Source: Pseudarthrobacter sp. AL07
Lineage (GTDB): Bacteria > Actinomycetota > Actinomycetes > Actinomycetales > Micrococcaceae
DNA: 64,000 nucleotides
Assembly (NCBI RefSeq): GCF_029960665.1
Contig: NZ_JASBRB010000010.1
Location: 43,091 to 107,090 of the forward strand
Direction of reading: 5' to 3'
Made by a program: the position numbers and the translations under genes. Position 1 is the first letter of the stretch. Every line of letters starts with the position of its first letter. Below the pieces are notes generated by a model, which was not told the DNA's origin, did not search any database, and saw only the letters and a list, made by a program, of their open reading frames with translations. Positions 17,356 through 28,117 of the stretch are shown here, one piece after another.

Positions 17356-18996
17356 TTGTCAGACCAGAACGCATCAGCCAACAACGCGGGGCAGGCAGGG
17401 GAGCCAGCCTCCGCGCGGTTCAGGCCTACGGCCGTTGCTGCGGTCCGCCTGGACGCGATCGGAGACGCGATCGGTGTGCAGGTCCCGGGTGCCTCCGCTG
17501 CCGTCAGCGTCATGGGAATTTCACTGAACTCGCGAACCGTGGAACCGGGAGACCTCTATGTGGCGCTGCCCGGTGCCGCCCGCCATGGCGCCGACTTCGT
17601 TTCGCAGGCGGTCGGCAGGGGAGCGGTGGCAGTCCTGACCGACGACGCCGGCGCCCGCCTTCTCGCGCTGTCAGGGGACACTGCCGTTCCCGTCCTCGTG
17701 GTGGACGGACCGCGCAACGTGGTGGGGCCGCTGTCCGCCATGATCTACCAGAGCCAGCCAACAGCCGGGCGGACGCCGCGCTTGTACGGTGTGACGGGAA
17801 CCAACGGCAAGACCACTACCACATACTTCATTAACGCCCTCCTCCGTGCGCTCGGGCAGCAGACCGGCCTGATCGGAACCATCGAAATCCTGGCCGGTGG
17901 AGAGCCGGTTCCCAGCCTCCTGACCACACCCGAGTCACCGGATCTTCACGGCTTGCTCGCCCTCATGCGGGAACGGGGGCTGGACGCCGCGTCCATGGAA
18001 GTTTCCTCCCACGCCGTATCCTTCCAGCGGGTGGACGGTGTGCTCTTCGACGTTGCCGGTTTTACGAACCTGACGCAGGACCATCTGGACCTGCACGGCA
18101 CCATGGAGGACTACTTCGCCACGAAGGCGGAACTGTTCACCCGGGGCCGTGCCCGCAGGGCTGTGGTGACGGTCGACGACGAATGGGGCCGCAGGCTTGC
18201 CGCCACGGCACCGATCCCGGTCACCACACTCTCGATGGCACCCGGCGCAGCTCCCACCGACTGGACGGTCACCGCCGCTGCCGCGCGGGGGTTGGGTACC
18301 GACTTCAGCCTCGCGGGACCCGAGGGCGTCACCCTGAATGTACACACGGGCCTGCCCGGCGCTTTCAACGTCGCGAACGCCGCGCTGGCCACGGTAATGG
18401 TCATCGCCAGCGGAATGGACGCCACCACGGTGCAGGCCGGCCTGGACCACCACGACCCCTTCACCGTGGCCGTTCCGGGACGCATGCAGCTCGTCTCCGA
18501 GGAACCGGCGGCTGTAGTGGACTTCGCCCACAACACTGATGCCCTGGCACGCGCACTGGAAGCAGTCAGGTCACCGCTTCCCGGCTCCCGGGTGATTGTG
18601 GTTTTCGGAGCCACAGGACAGCGCGACGAGGGCAAGCGACCGGCCATGGGCGCCGTCGCCGCGAAGATGGCCGACATCGTCATCGTCACGGATGACGACC
18701 CCCACGATGAGGACCCTGCGGCCATCAGGGCAGATGTGCTGGCGGGCGCACGGCCAGCCCGCGAACAGGAATCACCGGGGTGCGTCATCGAAGAGGTATA
18801 TCCCCGCGACGCTGCCATCCGACGGGCCGTTGAACTGGCAGGTCCAAGCGACACCATTCTGGTGGCAGGCCGGGGGCACGAGGTCTGGCAGGAAGTCAAG
18901 GGCGTCAACCTGGCGCTCGACGACCGGGTGGAACTGCGGAACGCCTTGACAGCCAGGGGATTCACCGTTCTTCGAGACGACCGGATAGAGTCCTAG
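17356..18996 (+). CDS. murE: UDP-N-acetylmuramoyl-tripeptide synthetase MurE
   Basis: 546 residues from TTG 17356, which has a GGAG site 6 bases upstream; an in-frame ATG at 17293 lacks a ribosome site. The ATP loop [14 protein letters not shown], the carbamoylated-lysine region and an EVSSHAVSFQRV stretch are present. The substrate-selecting motif, DNPR in enzymes that add diaminopimelate, reads DDDPHDEDP here, without the arginine. This fits addition of L-lysine, as expected for the lysine-type peptidoglycan of Arthrobacter. Acts in the cytoplasm on UDP-MurNAc-dipeptide. Confidence 0.94.
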   Translation: MSDQNASANNAGQAGEPASARFRPTAVAAVRLDAIGDAIGVQVPGASAAVSVMGISLNSRTVEPGDLYVALPGAARHGADFVSQAVGRGAVAVLTDDAGARLLALSGDTAVPVLVVDGPRNVVGPLSAMIYQSQPTAGRTPRLYGVTGTNGKTTTTYFINALLRALGQQTGLIGTIEILAGGEPVPSLLTTPESPDLHGLLALMRERGLDAASMEVSSHAVSFQRVDGVLFDVAGFTNLTQDHLDLHGTMEDYFATKAELFTRGRARRAVVTVDDEWGRRLAATAPIPVTTLSMAPGAAPTDWTVTAAAARGLGTDFSLAGPEGVTLNVHTGLPGAFNVANAALATVMVIASGMDATTVQAGLDHHDPFTVAVPGRMQLVSEEPAAVVDFAHNTDALARALEAVRSPLPGSRVIVVFGATGQRDEGKRPAMGAVAAKMADIVIVTDDDPHDEDPAAIRADVLAGARPAREQESPGCVIEEVYPRDAAIRRAVELAGPSDTILVAGRGHEVWQEVKGVNLALDDRVELRNALTARGFTVLRDDRIES

Positions 18997-19002
18997 ACCG
19001 AG

Positions 19003-20469
19003 ATGATTGCACTTACTGCGGCGGAAATCGCCGATATCACACACGGCCGCCTGGACGCCGATCCGGGGATTGCACCCCTGTCAGTGGTCACTGATTCGCG
19101 GGATGCTGCCCCCGGGTCCTTGTATGTGGCGAAACCCGGCGAGCACGCTGACGGCCACGACTTCGTTGCCGCGGCCGTCAGCCGCGGCGCGGTGCTGGTT
19201 CTGGCTGAGCGCCCCGTGACGGGGCCGGATGGCGTTAACTATCCGGCCGTGCTGGTCGATGATGTCGTGCTGGCCATGGGCGCACTGGCATCCGAAGCGG
19301 TACATCGGATCCGGCTGGCCCGGTCTGCTGCAGGTGATGCCCTGACCGTCATTGGGATCACCGGTTCCGCCGGTAAAACCACCACTAAGGACCTCCTCGC
19401 CGGCATCCTCACCGGGCAGGGCGCCACCGTTGCCCCGCAAGGGTCCTACAACGGCGAGGTGGGCGTGCCCCTGACGGTCTTCCGGGCCGACACCCAAACG
19501 CGGTATCTGGTGATCGAGATGGGCGCGACGGGCATCGGGCACATCCGCTACCTGGCCAACATGGTGAAGCCTGACATCGGCGTCGTCCTAGGCATCGGCA
19601 CTGCCCATGCCGGAGAGTTCGGCGGCGTGGACAACATTGCCCGGGCCAAGGGCGAGCTGGTGGAGGCCCTCGCGGCCGGCGGCACGGCCGTCATCAACCT
19701 CGACGACGACCGCGTCGCTGCCATGCGCAGCCGCACCGGCGCCAGCGTGCTGGGCTTCTCGGCCGAAGGGCGCCCTGACGCGACTGTTCGGGCCATGAAT
19801 CCGGATACTAACGCCCAGGGCAACCCGGAATTCGAGCTCGTCCTACCCGGCGGTGAAACAGGCGTGCACGTCAGCAGCCGCCTCATCGGCGCCCACCACA
19901 CAGTCAACCTCCTCGCCGCAGCAGCTGCCGCGCACGCGGCCGGAGTTCCCGGCAAGGACATCGCCGCATCGCTGAGCACACAGTCAGCGGCAAGCCGTTG
20001 GCGGATGGAACGCACGGAACGTGCTGACGGGGTGACCGTCATCAACGACGCCTACAACGCGAACCCGGAGTCCATGCGGGCGGCCCTGCGCACCCTGGCC
20101 GACCTGGGCCGCGGACGCCGCACCTGGGCGGTACTGGGCGCCATGCTGGAACTGGGACCTGATTCAATCCGTGAACACACCGTTGTGGGTACCCAGGTGG
20201 TCCGCCTGAACATTTCCCGGCTGGTCGTCGTCGGCCGCGAAGCCCGCGCACTTTACGTTTCCGCCGTCCAGGAGGGTTCCTGGGGCGACGAATGCGTATT
20301 TGCCGAAACCGCCGAGGACGCCTACGCGCTTCTGAACGCTGAGCTTCAACCCGGTGACCTGGTGCTTTTCAAGTCGTCCAACAGCGTTGGACTGCGGCAC
20401 CTTGGCGATCGGATAGCATTACCCCCACAATCCACCGAACCCACCGATGAAGGGAGCGAACTGCTGTGA
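19003..20469 (+). CDS. murF: UDP-N-acetylmuramoyl-tripeptide--D-alanyl-D-alanine ligase
   Basis: 488 residues. ATP loop [16 protein letters not shown] near residue 120, an [14 protein letters not shown] stretch, NLDDDRV and the C-terminal [15 protein letters not shown] motif are all typical of MurF. It adds D-Ala-D-Ala to the UDP-muramyl tripeptide. It begins 6 bases after murE and its stop overlaps the mraY GTG start by 4 bases. Confidence 0.96.
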   Translation: MIALTAAEIADITHGRLDADPGIAPLSVVTDSRDAAPGSLYVAKPGEHADGHDFVAAAVSRGAVLVLAERPVTGPDGVNYPAVLVDDVVLAMGALASEAVHRIRLARSAAGDALTVIGITGSAGKTTTKDLLAGILTGQGATVAPQGSYNGEVGVPLTVFRADTQTRYLVIEMGATGIGHIRYLANMVKPDIGVVLGIGTAHAGEFGGVDNIARAKGELVEALAAGGTAVINLDDDRVAAMRSRTGASVLGFSAEGRPDATVRAMNPDTNAQGNPEFELVLPGGETGVHVSSRLIGAHHTVNLLAAAAAAHAAGVPGKDIAASLSTQSAASRWRMERTERADGVTVINDAYNANPESMRAALRTLADLGRGRRTWAVLGAMLELGPDSIREHTVVGTQVVRLNISRLVVVGREARALYVSAVQEGSWGDECVFAETAEDAYALLNAELQPGDLVLFKSSNSVGLRHLGDRIALPPQSTEPTDEGSELL

Positions 20470-21575
20470 TTGCACTCTTGATCGGCGCAGGACTTGCCCT
20501 GCTGTTTGCCTTGGTGGGAACGCCGCTGTTTATCCGCTTGCTTGTCCGCAAGAGCTACGGCCAATTCATTCGTGATGACGGACCCACCTCCCACCACACT
20601 AAACGCGGTACTCCCACGATGGGCGGCACCGTGGTGGTGGGCGCGGTCCTGCTCAGCTATGGCCTGACCCACCTGATTATGTGGATGATGAACCCGGATT
20701 CAGCAGGCCCCTCCGCCTCGGCCCTGATCCTGTTGTTCCTGATGGTCGGCATGGGGCTGGTGGGCTTCCTGGACGATTTCATCAAGATCTCGCGGCAGCG
20801 GAGCCTTGGCCTCGATGCGAAGGCCAAGCTCATCCTCCAGGCTGCCGTGGGTATAGCCTTCGCTATCCTGGCACTGAACTTTCCCGATGCGGACGGCCTG
20901 ACGCCGGCCTCGACCAAAATTTCCCTGGTCCGTGACATTCCCTGGCTGGACCTGGCCTTCGCCGGCACGGTGGTCGGTGCAATCCTCTTTGTGTTGTGGT
21001 CCAACCTGATTGTCACCGCTGCGACCAACGGCGTGAACCTCACTGACGGACTGGACGGGCTAGCGGCCGGTGCGTCGGTCATGGTATTCGGTGCCTACAC
21101 GCTGATGGGAATCTGGCAGAACAACCAGGGTTGCGGGTCGCCGCGCGAGACCGGCAGCGGATGCTACTCCGTCCGGGACCCCCTGGACCTGGCGCTCCTG
21201 GCCGCTATCCTGAGCGCAGCCTTGGTGGGGTTCCTCTGGTGGAACACGTCCCCGGCGAAGATCTTTATGGGCGACACCGGGTCATTGGCCATCGGCGGCG
21301 CGATCGCCGGCTTTGCCATCCTGTCGCGCACGGAACTGTTGCTGGGAATCATCGGCGGCCTGTTCGTCCTGATTACGCTGTCCGTGATCATCCAGGTGGG
21401 CTACTTCAAGGCCAGCGGCGGGAAACGCGTCTTCAAGATGGCGCCGCTGCAGCACCACTTCGAGCTCAAGGGCTGGGCAGAAGTCACGGTGGTGGTCCGG
21501 TTCTGGATCCTGGGCGGGCTCTTTGTGGCCGTGGGCCTGGGTGTCTTCTACGCTGAATGGGTTGTGCTCCTGTGA
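20466..21575 (+). CDS. mraY: Phospho-N-acetylmuramoyl-pentapeptide transferase
   Basis: 369 residues with about ten transmembrane helices. [12 protein letters not shown] near residue 39, [10 protein letters not shown] with the Mg-binding Asp pair, [15 protein letters not shown] and [12 protein letters not shown] are the diagnostic motifs. It transfers phospho-MurNAc-pentapeptide to undecaprenyl phosphate to make lipid I. GTG start overlapping murF. Confidence 0.97.
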   Translation: MIALLIGAGLALLFALVGTPLFIRLLVRKSYGQFIRDDGPTSHHTKRGTPTMGGTVVVGAVLLSYGLTHLIMWMMNPDSAGPSASALILLFLMVGMGLVGFLDDFIKISRQRSLGLDAKAKLILQAAVGIAFAILALNFPDADGLTPASTKISLVRDIPWLDLAFAGTVVGAILFVLWSNLIVTAATNGVNLTDGLDGLAAGASVMVFGAYTLMGIWQNNQGCGSPRETGSGCYSVRDPLDLALLAAILSAALVGFLWWNTSPAKIFMGDTGSLAIGGAIAGFAILSRTELLLGIIGGLFVLITLSVIIQVGYFKASGGKRVFKMAPLQHHFELKGWAEVTVVVRFWILGGLFVAVGLGVFYAEWVVLL

Positions 21576-23134
21576 CTGTTTCTCCCCGCCTGCAAAACCT
21601 GGTCAGTTGGGATTCGGATTGGGCAGGGCTGCGCGTTGCAGTGACCGGCATCGGAGTGTCCGGGTTCGCCGCTGCAGATACCCTTATCGAACTCGGGGCC
21701 CGGGTGGTTGTGGTTGATGCCGCCACCAGCGATACAGCCAGGGCACAGGCCGACACCCTGAAGATCGTCGGTGCCGTGGACGTGCTACTGGGCGAGGAGG
21801 CCGTAAACCGGATCCCCAAAATCGATGGCGGCTTCCCCGAACTCATCGTGACCTCCCCCGGCTGGCGTCCCGACCAGGCGCTCCTGGCAGCCGCTGCACG
21901 CGCGCACATTCCGGTCTGGGGCGACGTCGAGCTTGCCTGGCGCCTGCGCGTCCGGGCCGGGCACAAAACCGCTGACTGGCTGACCATCACCGGCACCAAC
22001 GGCAAAACCACCACGGTGGGCCTGACCGCGTCGATGTTGCAGGCTGCCGGACTTAAGGCCATCGCGGTCGGCAACGTGGGCACCCCTATCCTGGATGCCC
22101 TTCGCGACCCCGTGGAGTACGACGCCTTCGCCGTTGAACTTTCCAGTTTCCAGCTGCACTGGGCTGAATCACTGTCGCCGGTGGCCAGCGTCTGCCTGAA
22201 TGTTGCCGAGGACCACGTTGACTGGCATGGTTCCTACAATTCTTACCTCGCGGACAAAGCAAAGGTCTACGCGCGGACCCAGAAGGCGTGCATCTTCAAC
22301 GCGGAGCAGATCGAGACCGAACGGATGGTTGAAGACGCCGAGGTCATCGAGGGCTGCCGTGCGGTCGGGGTCACGACGCTCACCCCGGCCATCAGCATGC
22401 TCGGCGTGGTTGAGGGCCTGCTGGTGGACCGTGCGTTTATCGAGGAACGCAAGGACAGCGCAGCCGAGCTGGCCTCGATGAGCGACCTGGGCCAGTTTGC
22501 GCCCCGGCACATGGTGGCCAACGCCCTTGCGGCGGCTGCCCTGGTCCGGGCCTACGGTGTGGATGCGAAGGCAGTGCGCCAGGGAATCCAGGACTACGTG
22601 CCCGGCAACCATCGCATCCAGCCTGTCGCCAAGCAGAACGGCGTGCTCTGGGTCAACGATTCCAAGGCCACCAATCCACACGCAGCGGCAGCTTCACTGG
22701 CCACCTTTGAGAACGTCATCTGGATCGCGGGCGGCCTGTCCAAGGGCGTCAGCTACGACCACCTGGTCCGGGACCACGCGGCCCGGCTCAAGGCCGTGGT
22801 GCTCATCGGCACGGATACCGCAGCCCTGGCGGACGCCTTGCAGCGACACGCGCCCGATGTCCCCGTGATCACGACGCCGGCGGGCGACACTGAAAATATG
22901 CAGACTGCCGCAACGGGCGGGGACATCACGGGCAGCTCGCCGGATTCCGGTGCAGCCGTGATGTCCCGGGCCGTTGCGTCAGCGGCGCAGCTGGCTGCAT
23001 CAGGCGACACCGTGCTGATGGCCCCGGCAGCTGCTTCCATGGATCAGTTCTCTTCCTATGCTCACCGCGGCGACGCCTTTATTGACGCTGTCCGCGAGCT
23101 GGTGGAAGGGCAGGCCCAGACCGGCGAGGAGTAA
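21572..23134 (+). CDS. murD: UDP-N-acetylmuramoylalanine--D-glutamate ligase
   Basis: About 520 residues from the GTG at 21572, which overlaps the mraY stop by 4 bases (GTGA); an in-frame ATG at 21557 would add 5 residues. ATP loop [14 protein letters not shown], the [12 protein letters not shown] stretch, [12 protein letters not shown] and [15 protein letters not shown] are MurD hallmarks. The C-terminal domain has an inserted Gly/Ser/Thr/Ala-rich segment (around residues 435-465) that makes it longer than the usual 450-480. Adds D-Glu to UDP-MurNAc-L-Ala. Confidence 0.95.
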   Translation: MTVSPRLQNLVSWDSDWAGLRVAVTGIGVSGFAAADTLIELGARVVVVDAATSDTARAQADTLKIVGAVDVLLGEEAVNRIPKIDGGFPELIVTSPGWRPDQALLAAAARAHIPVWGDVELAWRLRVRAGHKTADWLTITGTNGKTTTVGLTASMLQAAGLKAIAVGNVGTPILDALRDPVEYDAFAVELSSFQLHWAESLSPVASVCLNVAEDHVDWHGSYNSYLADKAKVYARTQKACIFNAEQIETERMVEDAEVIEGCRAVGVTTLTPAISMLGVVEGLLVDRAFIEERKDSAAELASMSDLGQFAPRHMVANALAAAALVRAYGVDAKAVRQGIQDYVPGNHRIQPVAKQNGVLWVNDSKATNPHAAAASLATFENVIWIAGGLSKGVSYDHLVRDHAARLKAVVLIGTDTAALADALQRHAPDVPVITTPAGDTENMQTAATGGDITGSSPDSGAAVMSRAVASAAQLAASGDTVLMAPAAASMDQFSSYAHRGDAFIDAVRELVEGQAQTGEE

Positions 23135-23136
23135 CA

Positions 23137-24528
23137 ATGGTCAGCACGCCCACCCGGTCGCCGGACTCACAACCGCACTCCGGGAAACCCGCTTCGCCCA
23201 TAAAGTCCACCATCACCCTGCCGGACCGGATCCGGGACATGTACCTGGCCTTCTGGTCAATGCTGGAAGGAACCGGTACTTCCAAGAACGGCTCAACGTA
23301 CTACCTGATCCTCGGTTCCACGCTGGCCCTGACCGCAATCGGCATCATGATGGTGCTGTCGGCCTCAAGCGTCGAATCCATCGCTGCCGGAAAATCGCCG
23401 TACGGCGACGCCCTCAAGCAGGGTATGTTCGCGGCCATCGGCATTTTCACCATGTTCGTCCTCTCGCGGATCAACGTGGTCTGGCTGAAGCGCCTGGCTT
23501 GGCCCGGCCTGGGCGTGGCCCTTCTCCTCCTGGTCCTGGTGCAGCTGATCGGTGACGAAGTCAACGGAAACAAGAACTGGATCGACCTCGGCGGCATCAC
23601 CTTCCAGCCGTCCGAGGCGTCCAAGCTGACACTGGCTCTGTGGATGGCCACAGTCCTGGCCAGGAAAGGAAAGCTGCTGCGGCGCTGGCTCCACGTGCTG
23701 ATCCCGGCCGTGCCGCTGGCGGGTGCGGTGATCGGCCTGGTCCTGCTGGGCAATGACCTGGGGACAGCCATGATCATCATGATGATCACCGCCGCCGCCC
23801 TCTTCTTCGCCGGCGTACCTCTGTACCTGTTCGGGTTCGCCGCACTGGCGGCCGCAGCAGGCACAGCTGTCATGGCCATCACCAGTTCAAACCGCATGTG
23901 CCGCATCACCTCGTGGTGGACCGGCCAGTCCTGTGCCGACGGCATTGACGCCAATTACCAGGCCACCAACGGGCTCTACGGGCTCGCCTCCGGAGGCTGG
24001 TTCGGCGTCGGCCTCGGCCAGAGCCGGCAGAAGTACAGCTGGATCCCGGAAGCCCACAACGACTTCATTTTCGCCATTATCGGCGAGGAACTCGGCCTCG
24101 TGGGCACCGTCGTCGTGCTTGTCCTCTTTGCCATCCTCGGGGCTGCCATCTACCGCGTAGTGGTGGCTCAGGAAGATATGTTCCACCGCGTGCTGGCGGG
24201 CACCATCATGGTGTGGCTGCTGGGGCAGGCCACGGTCAACATGGCCGTGGTGACTGGGCTGATGCCTGTGATTGGCGTGCCGCTCCCGTTCATTTCCTAC
24301 GGCGGGTCGGCACTTCTGATGTCGCTCTGCGCCGTGGGGGTGGTGTTGTCGCTAGCCCGCGCTCAGATGGCGCCGGCCCTCCGGCCGAAGAAACTGCTCA
24401 ATTTCGGCGCCCGGAAGGCCGGCTTTGCCCCTGGCCGAACAGTTGCCGGCCGCAAAACAACTGGCACCAACACGGCCGGCCGCAATAAAACCGCCGGCGC
24501 CAAAACAACAGCAAGAAAGCGTTCGTAG
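23137..24528 (+). CDS. ftsW: Septal peptidoglycan polymerase FtsW
   Basis: 463 residues, SEDS family, with about ten transmembrane helices. NKNWIDLGGITFQPSEASKL and the late PVIGVPLPFISYGGSALL are SEDS signatures. It polymerises lipid II at the septum with FtsI. The last about 50 residues form a Thr/Lys/Arg/Ala-rich cationic tail with repeated TTGT, TAGR and KTAG units, probably a disordered cytoplasmic extension. Begins 2 bases after murD. Confidence 0.95.
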   Translation: MVSTPTRSPDSQPHSGKPASPIKSTITLPDRIRDMYLAFWSMLEGTGTSKNGSTYYLILGSTLALTAIGIMMVLSASSVESIAAGKSPYGDALKQGMFAAIGIFTMFVLSRINVVWLKRLAWPGLGVALLLLVLVQLIGDEVNGNKNWIDLGGITFQPSEASKLTLALWMATVLARKGKLLRRWLHVLIPAVPLAGAVIGLVLLGNDLGTAMIIMMITAAALFFAGVPLYLFGFAALAAAAGTAVMAITSSNRMCRITSWWTGQSCADGIDANYQATNGLYGLASGGWFGVGLGQSRQKYSWIPEAHNDFIFAIIGEELGLVGTVVVLVLFAILGAAIYRVVVAQEDMFHRVLAGTIMVWLLGQATVNMAVVTGLMPVIGVPLPFISYGGSALLMSLCAVGVVLSLARAQMAPALRPKKLLNFGARKAGFAPGRTVAGRKTTGTNTAGRNKTAGAKTTARKRS

Positions 24529-24534
24529 CTCCAG

Positions 24535-25635
24535 ATGACTTCCCAGAACCTGTCCATTGTCCTGGCGGGCGGCGGAACCGCCGGCCACATCAGCCCACTG
24601 CTGGCTATCGCGGCCGCCCTGCGTGCGGCTGCGCCCGGTGTTAGGCTGCTCGCCGTGGGCACACCTGCCGGCATGGAAACCCGGCTGGTGCCCGCCGCCG
24701 GCCTGGAACTGGCCACCATCGACCGGGTGCCGTTTCCGCGGAAACCTTCCGTTGATTTGCTCAGGCTGCCTGCACGCCTGGCCGGGGCGGTCAGGCAGTC
24801 CGGACGTATCCTCGATGAAGCTTCGGCCGACGTCCTGGTGGGTGTCGGCGGCTACGTCTGCACACCGCTGTACCTCGCTGCCCGGCGCCGGGGAATCCCC
24901 ATCGTGATCCACGAAGCCAATGCCAGGCCGGGCCTGGCCAACCGGGTGGGATCGTTCCTGACACGTCACGTAGCCACCGCGTTCGACACCACGCGCCTGC
25001 GCCACGCCCGCCATGTGGGCATGCCCATGCGGACCGAAATCTCCAGCCTGGACCGGGACGCTGCCCGGGCCGCCGCCCGCGAAGCCCTGGGCCTGGATCC
25101 CACCATGCCCACCCTGATTGTGACCGGCGGTTCCTCCGGGGCCCAAAGCATCAACCGGGGGGTGGCCGCCGCCGTCCAGGACCTTGGCGCGGCAGGAATC
25201 CAGACCTTCCACATCACCGGCCGCGGCAAGCCGGTTTTGGGGCCGGACGGCAGCCCCCTCACTGTACCGGGCTACCGGCAGGTGGAATACGTGGACGGCA
25301 TGGAACAGGTGTACGCCGCCGCGGACGTGCTGCTTGCGCGGTCCGGCGCAGCCACCGTCTGCGAAGTGGCCGCCGTCGGAGTGCCTGCGGTCTTTGTCCC
25401 GCTGCCAATCGGCAACGGCGAACAGGCACTCAACGCGGCGGGGCTCGTGAACGCCGGCGGCGCACTTCTGGTCCCGGACAAGGACTTCACCGCGAAGTGG
25501 GTGGCGAGCCAGCTGATTCCCCTGGTCACCGACCCCGGCCGCCTTGCCACCATGGCCGCAAGCTCGCGACACCTTGGCATCCGTAACGCCGATCAGCGCA
25601 TGGCTGATCTTGTCCTGGAAGCGGTATCCGCATGA
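24535..25635 (+). CDS. murG: UDP-GlcNAc--lipid I N-acetylglucosaminyltransferase
   Basis: 366 residues. N-terminal [15 protein letters not shown] glycine loop, [29 protein letters not shown] and the C-terminal [20 protein letters not shown] with a GNGEQALNA stretch mark a family 28 glycosyltransferase. It makes lipid II on the cytoplasmic face of the membrane. The stop overlaps murC by 4 bases. Confidence 0.96.
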   Translation: MTSQNLSIVLAGGGTAGHISPLLAIAAALRAAAPGVRLLAVGTPAGMETRLVPAAGLELATIDRVPFPRKPSVDLLRLPARLAGAVRQSGRILDEASADVLVGVGGYVCTPLYLAARRRGIPIVIHEANARPGLANRVGSFLTRHVATAFDTTRLRHARHVGMPMRTEISSLDRDAARAAAREALGLDPTMPTLIVTGGSSGAQSINRGVAAAVQDLGAAGIQTFHITGRGKPVLGPDGSPLTVPGYRQVEYVDGMEQVYAAADVLLARSGAATVCEVAAVGVPAVFVPLPIGNGEQALNAAGLVNAGGALLVPDKDFTAKWVASQLIPLVTDPGRLATMAASSRHLGIRNADQRMADLVLEAVSA

Positions 25636-27008
25636 TCCCCGCAAGCATCCGCAGCCAGGAGTCCCTGGGCCGCGTCCATTTCATCGGCATCGGCGGGGTG
25701 GGAATGTCCGCTGTGGCCCGCATTATGGTCGCCCGCGGGGTCGCCGTCAGCGGATCGGACGCGAAGGACCTTCCGGTCATGGCGGAGCTGGCAGCTGCCG
25801 GCGCGAGGATCGCGGTGGGATACGCCGCAGCCAACCTGGGCGATGCCCAGACCGTGGTGGCCGGCTCGGCGATCCGTACGGACAACCCCGAACTCGTAGC
25901 TGCGCGGGCGGCTGGCCTGCCGGTGCTGCACCGCTCGGAGGCGCTGGCGGCCACCATGGGCGAGGACCTCGTGGTGACTGTGGCAGGTACCCACGGCAAG
26001 TCCACTACCACCTCCATGATCACCGTCCTGCTCCAGGGTGCGGGGGTGGATCCGTCGTTTGCCATTGGCGCCAACGTGCCTGCGCTCGGCGTCAATGCCG
26101 CCCACGGCACCTCAGCGGTCTTTGTGGCCGAAGCGGACGAATCCGACGGGTCCTTCCTGAACTACAGGCCCAGGATTGCCGTGGTTACCAATGTCGAGCC
26201 CGACCATCTGGACCACTACGGCACTGCCGAGGCCGTCTACGAGTCCTTCGACCGCTTTACGGCGCTACTCCCGGCCGACGGGGTCCTGATTGCCTGCGCC
26301 GATGACGCGGGTGCAGCGGCCCTCGCAGAGCGAACGCGCGCGCGCGGCAATACCCGGGTGGTGTTGTACGGCACCTCGGGCGGGTCGGATCTGGTACTGC
26401 ACGACGGCGGCCCGGGGGACGTGGCGGTCTCCTCACCCGCCGGACGGTTCGCCCTAAACCTGCAGGTCCCGGGCCGTCACAACGCGCTGAACGCCGCCGC
26501 CGCCGTAGCCGTCGCGCTGGAGCTGGGGGTCGGCGCCGAAGCTGCCGCAGGTGCCCTGGCGCACTTCTCGGGCGCTTCCCGGCGCTTTGAACTTAAAGGG
26601 GAGGCGCGCGGCGTGCGCGTCTATGACGACTATGCCCACCATCCCACCGAGGTCCGGGCCGCCCTGACGGCTGCCCGGTCCGTGGCCGGCGGGCACCGCG
26701 TCCATGTCCTGTTCCAGCCGCACCTGTTCTCCCGCACCAGGGAGTTTGCCACGGAGTTCGCGGCAGCGTTGAACCTTGCGGATACCGCTCTGGTCCTGGA
26801 CATCTACCCCGCGCGCGAAGATCCCATCCCGGGCGTCACCAGCCAGCTCATCGTCGAACATCTGGCCGCCGGCGGACGGCTGGTGGAGTCGGGCAAAGCG
26901 GTCGCTGCCCTTACGGACGTGGCCGGTCCCGGCGACATCATCCTGACCGTCGGGGCAGGGGACGTGACGGCTTTCGGGCCGCAGGTAGTGCAGGCACTCG
27001 GTGGGTAG
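25632..27008 (+). CDS. murC: UDP-N-acetylmuramate--L-alanine ligase
   Basis: 458 residues. [15 protein letters not shown] at the N-terminus binds the nucleotide sugar, [13 protein letters not shown] is the ATP loop, [10 protein letters not shown] and [16 protein letters not shown] are family motifs. It adds L-Ala to UDP-MurNAc, the first peptide step. It overlaps ftsQ by 8 bases. Confidence 0.96.
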   Translation: MIPASIRSQESLGRVHFIGIGGVGMSAVARIMVARGVAVSGSDAKDLPVMAELAAAGARIAVGYAAANLGDAQTVVAGSAIRTDNPELVAARAAGLPVLHRSEALAATMGEDLVVTVAGTHGKSTTTSMITVLLQGAGVDPSFAIGANVPALGVNAAHGTSAVFVAEADESDGSFLNYRPRIAVVTNVEPDHLDHYGTAEAVYESFDRFTALLPADGVLIACADDAGAAALAERTRARGNTRVVLYGTSGGSDLVLHDGGPGDVAVSSPAGRFALNLQVPGRHNALNAAAAVAVALELGVGAEAAAGALAHFSGASRRFELKGEARGVRVYDDYAHHPTEVRAALTAARSVAGGHRVHVLFQPHLFSRTREFATEFAAALNLADTALVLDIYPAREDPIPGVTSQLIVEHLAAGGRLVESGKAVAALTDVAGPGDIILTVGAGDVTAFGPQVVQALGG

Positions 27009-27930
27009 TCCGCGCCGGCCCACCTACGCTTCACCGGGCAGGCGGCAGCCACCCGCGCCAGCGGAACCGGAGGTCATCTCGGCGTCCAAAAGCGCCCCGG
27101 AAGCGGATACGCCGTCTCCGCCTGGCCGCAAAAGAGTGCAGGCCGCTGGCCGCCAGCGGTCAGCGGAAGAGGTGCCAGCGGGCCCTGACAAGGCACCGGC
27201 AGGTGCTGACAATGTGCTGGTATTCCCGGAGCCGCCCGGAAGGCGCCGCAAACGGAACATCCTGGTGACGCTGGGCATTGTCCTGGCGCTGGTCTGCGCG
27301 CTGCTGGCCGCCGCAATCTTCTCGCCGGTCCTTGCCGTAGGCACTGTGTCGGTGTCCGGGACGCAGCTCGTCACGACGGAGCAGGTCCAGGCCGCACTGG
27401 AACCGCTGAAGGGCAAGCCCCTGCCCCAGATCAGCGATGAGGAGGTCAGCCGCCTCCTGGCGCCCCTCGTTCAGATTAAATCCGTCTCAACCCAGGCGCG
27501 GCCGCCGTCAGGATTGGTGGTCCAGGTGCTGGAGCGAGTTCCGGTGGCACTGGTCAAGCAGGGGGAGCAGTACCAGTCGGTGGATGTGGACGGCGTGGTG
27601 CTGGCCAGCCCCGCGGACCCGGCCGGGGTTGCCCTGCCCGTGATCGACGGCGGCGCCGGAGCGATCGGTAAGGACCTTTTCCAGGCCACTGCAGCGGTCC
27701 TCGGTGCACTCCCCCTGGACGTGCTGTCGAGGCTGTCCAACGCGTCCGCTCAGTCGGTGGATGCCGTGGAGCTCAAATTGGTGGACGGCCAGACCATTAT
27801 TTGGGGGAATGCGGGGGAGAAGGAGCTCAAAGCCAAGGTGCTCGAAGCCCTCCTCAAGGTTCCCGCGGACCCGAAGAACCCCGTCCGTGTGTACGATGTG
27901 AGCGCGCCCCGGCATCCGGTGACGCGCTGA
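27001..27930 (+). CDS. ftsQ: Division protein FtsQ
   Basis: 309 residues, GTG start inside the murC 3' end. A basic, Pro-rich cytoplasmic N-terminus of about 80 residues precedes one transmembrane helix (ILVTLGIVLALVCALLAAAI), followed by a POTRA domain (VGTVSVSGTQLVTTEQVQAA) and the beta domain. Works with FtsL and FtsB in recruiting and activating the septal synthases. Confidence 0.93.
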   Translation: MGSPRRPTYASPGRRQPPAPAEPEVISASKSAPEADTPSPPGRKRVQAAGRQRSAEEVPAGPDKAPAGADNVLVFPEPPGRRRKRNILVTLGIVLALVCALLAAAIFSPVLAVGTVSVSGTQLVTTEQVQAALEPLKGKPLPQISDEEVSRLLAPLVQIKSVSTQARPPSGLVVQVLERVPVALVKQGEQYQSVDVDGVVLASPADPAGVALPVIDGGAGAIGKDLFQATAAVLGALPLDVLSRLSNASAQSVDAVELKLVDGQTIIWGNAGEKELKAKVLEALLKVPADPKNPVRVYDVSAPRHPVTR

Positions 27931-28019
27931 TCGCTTTATTTACCGGGTATTCGCGCGACACGCGGCTCCGGTTATTGAATGTCTGAACCATAGGAAATAG
28001 CGTTCCAGACATGAGTTAC

Positions 28020-28052
28020 TTGACATAACTATAACCTTCAACTCGAAGGTTA
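28020..28052 (+). promoter_or_regulatory. Inverted repeat and -35-like hexamer in the ftsZ leader
   Basis: TTGACA at 28020-28025 is a consensus -35 hexamer but no good -10 lies at the right spacing. It is followed by an 8-bp inverted repeat, TAACCTTC at 28032-28039 and GAAGGTTA at 28045-28052. The 187-base ftsQ-ftsZ gap is the longest in the cluster and probably holds a separate ftsZ promoter; the repeat may be an operator or an RNA hairpin. Confidence 0.45.
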
Positions 28053-28117
28053 AGGTTCGATGCTTCAAGCCCGACTCCACAGTTTTCGCAATAGGACACG
28101 AACAAGGGACACGTAAC

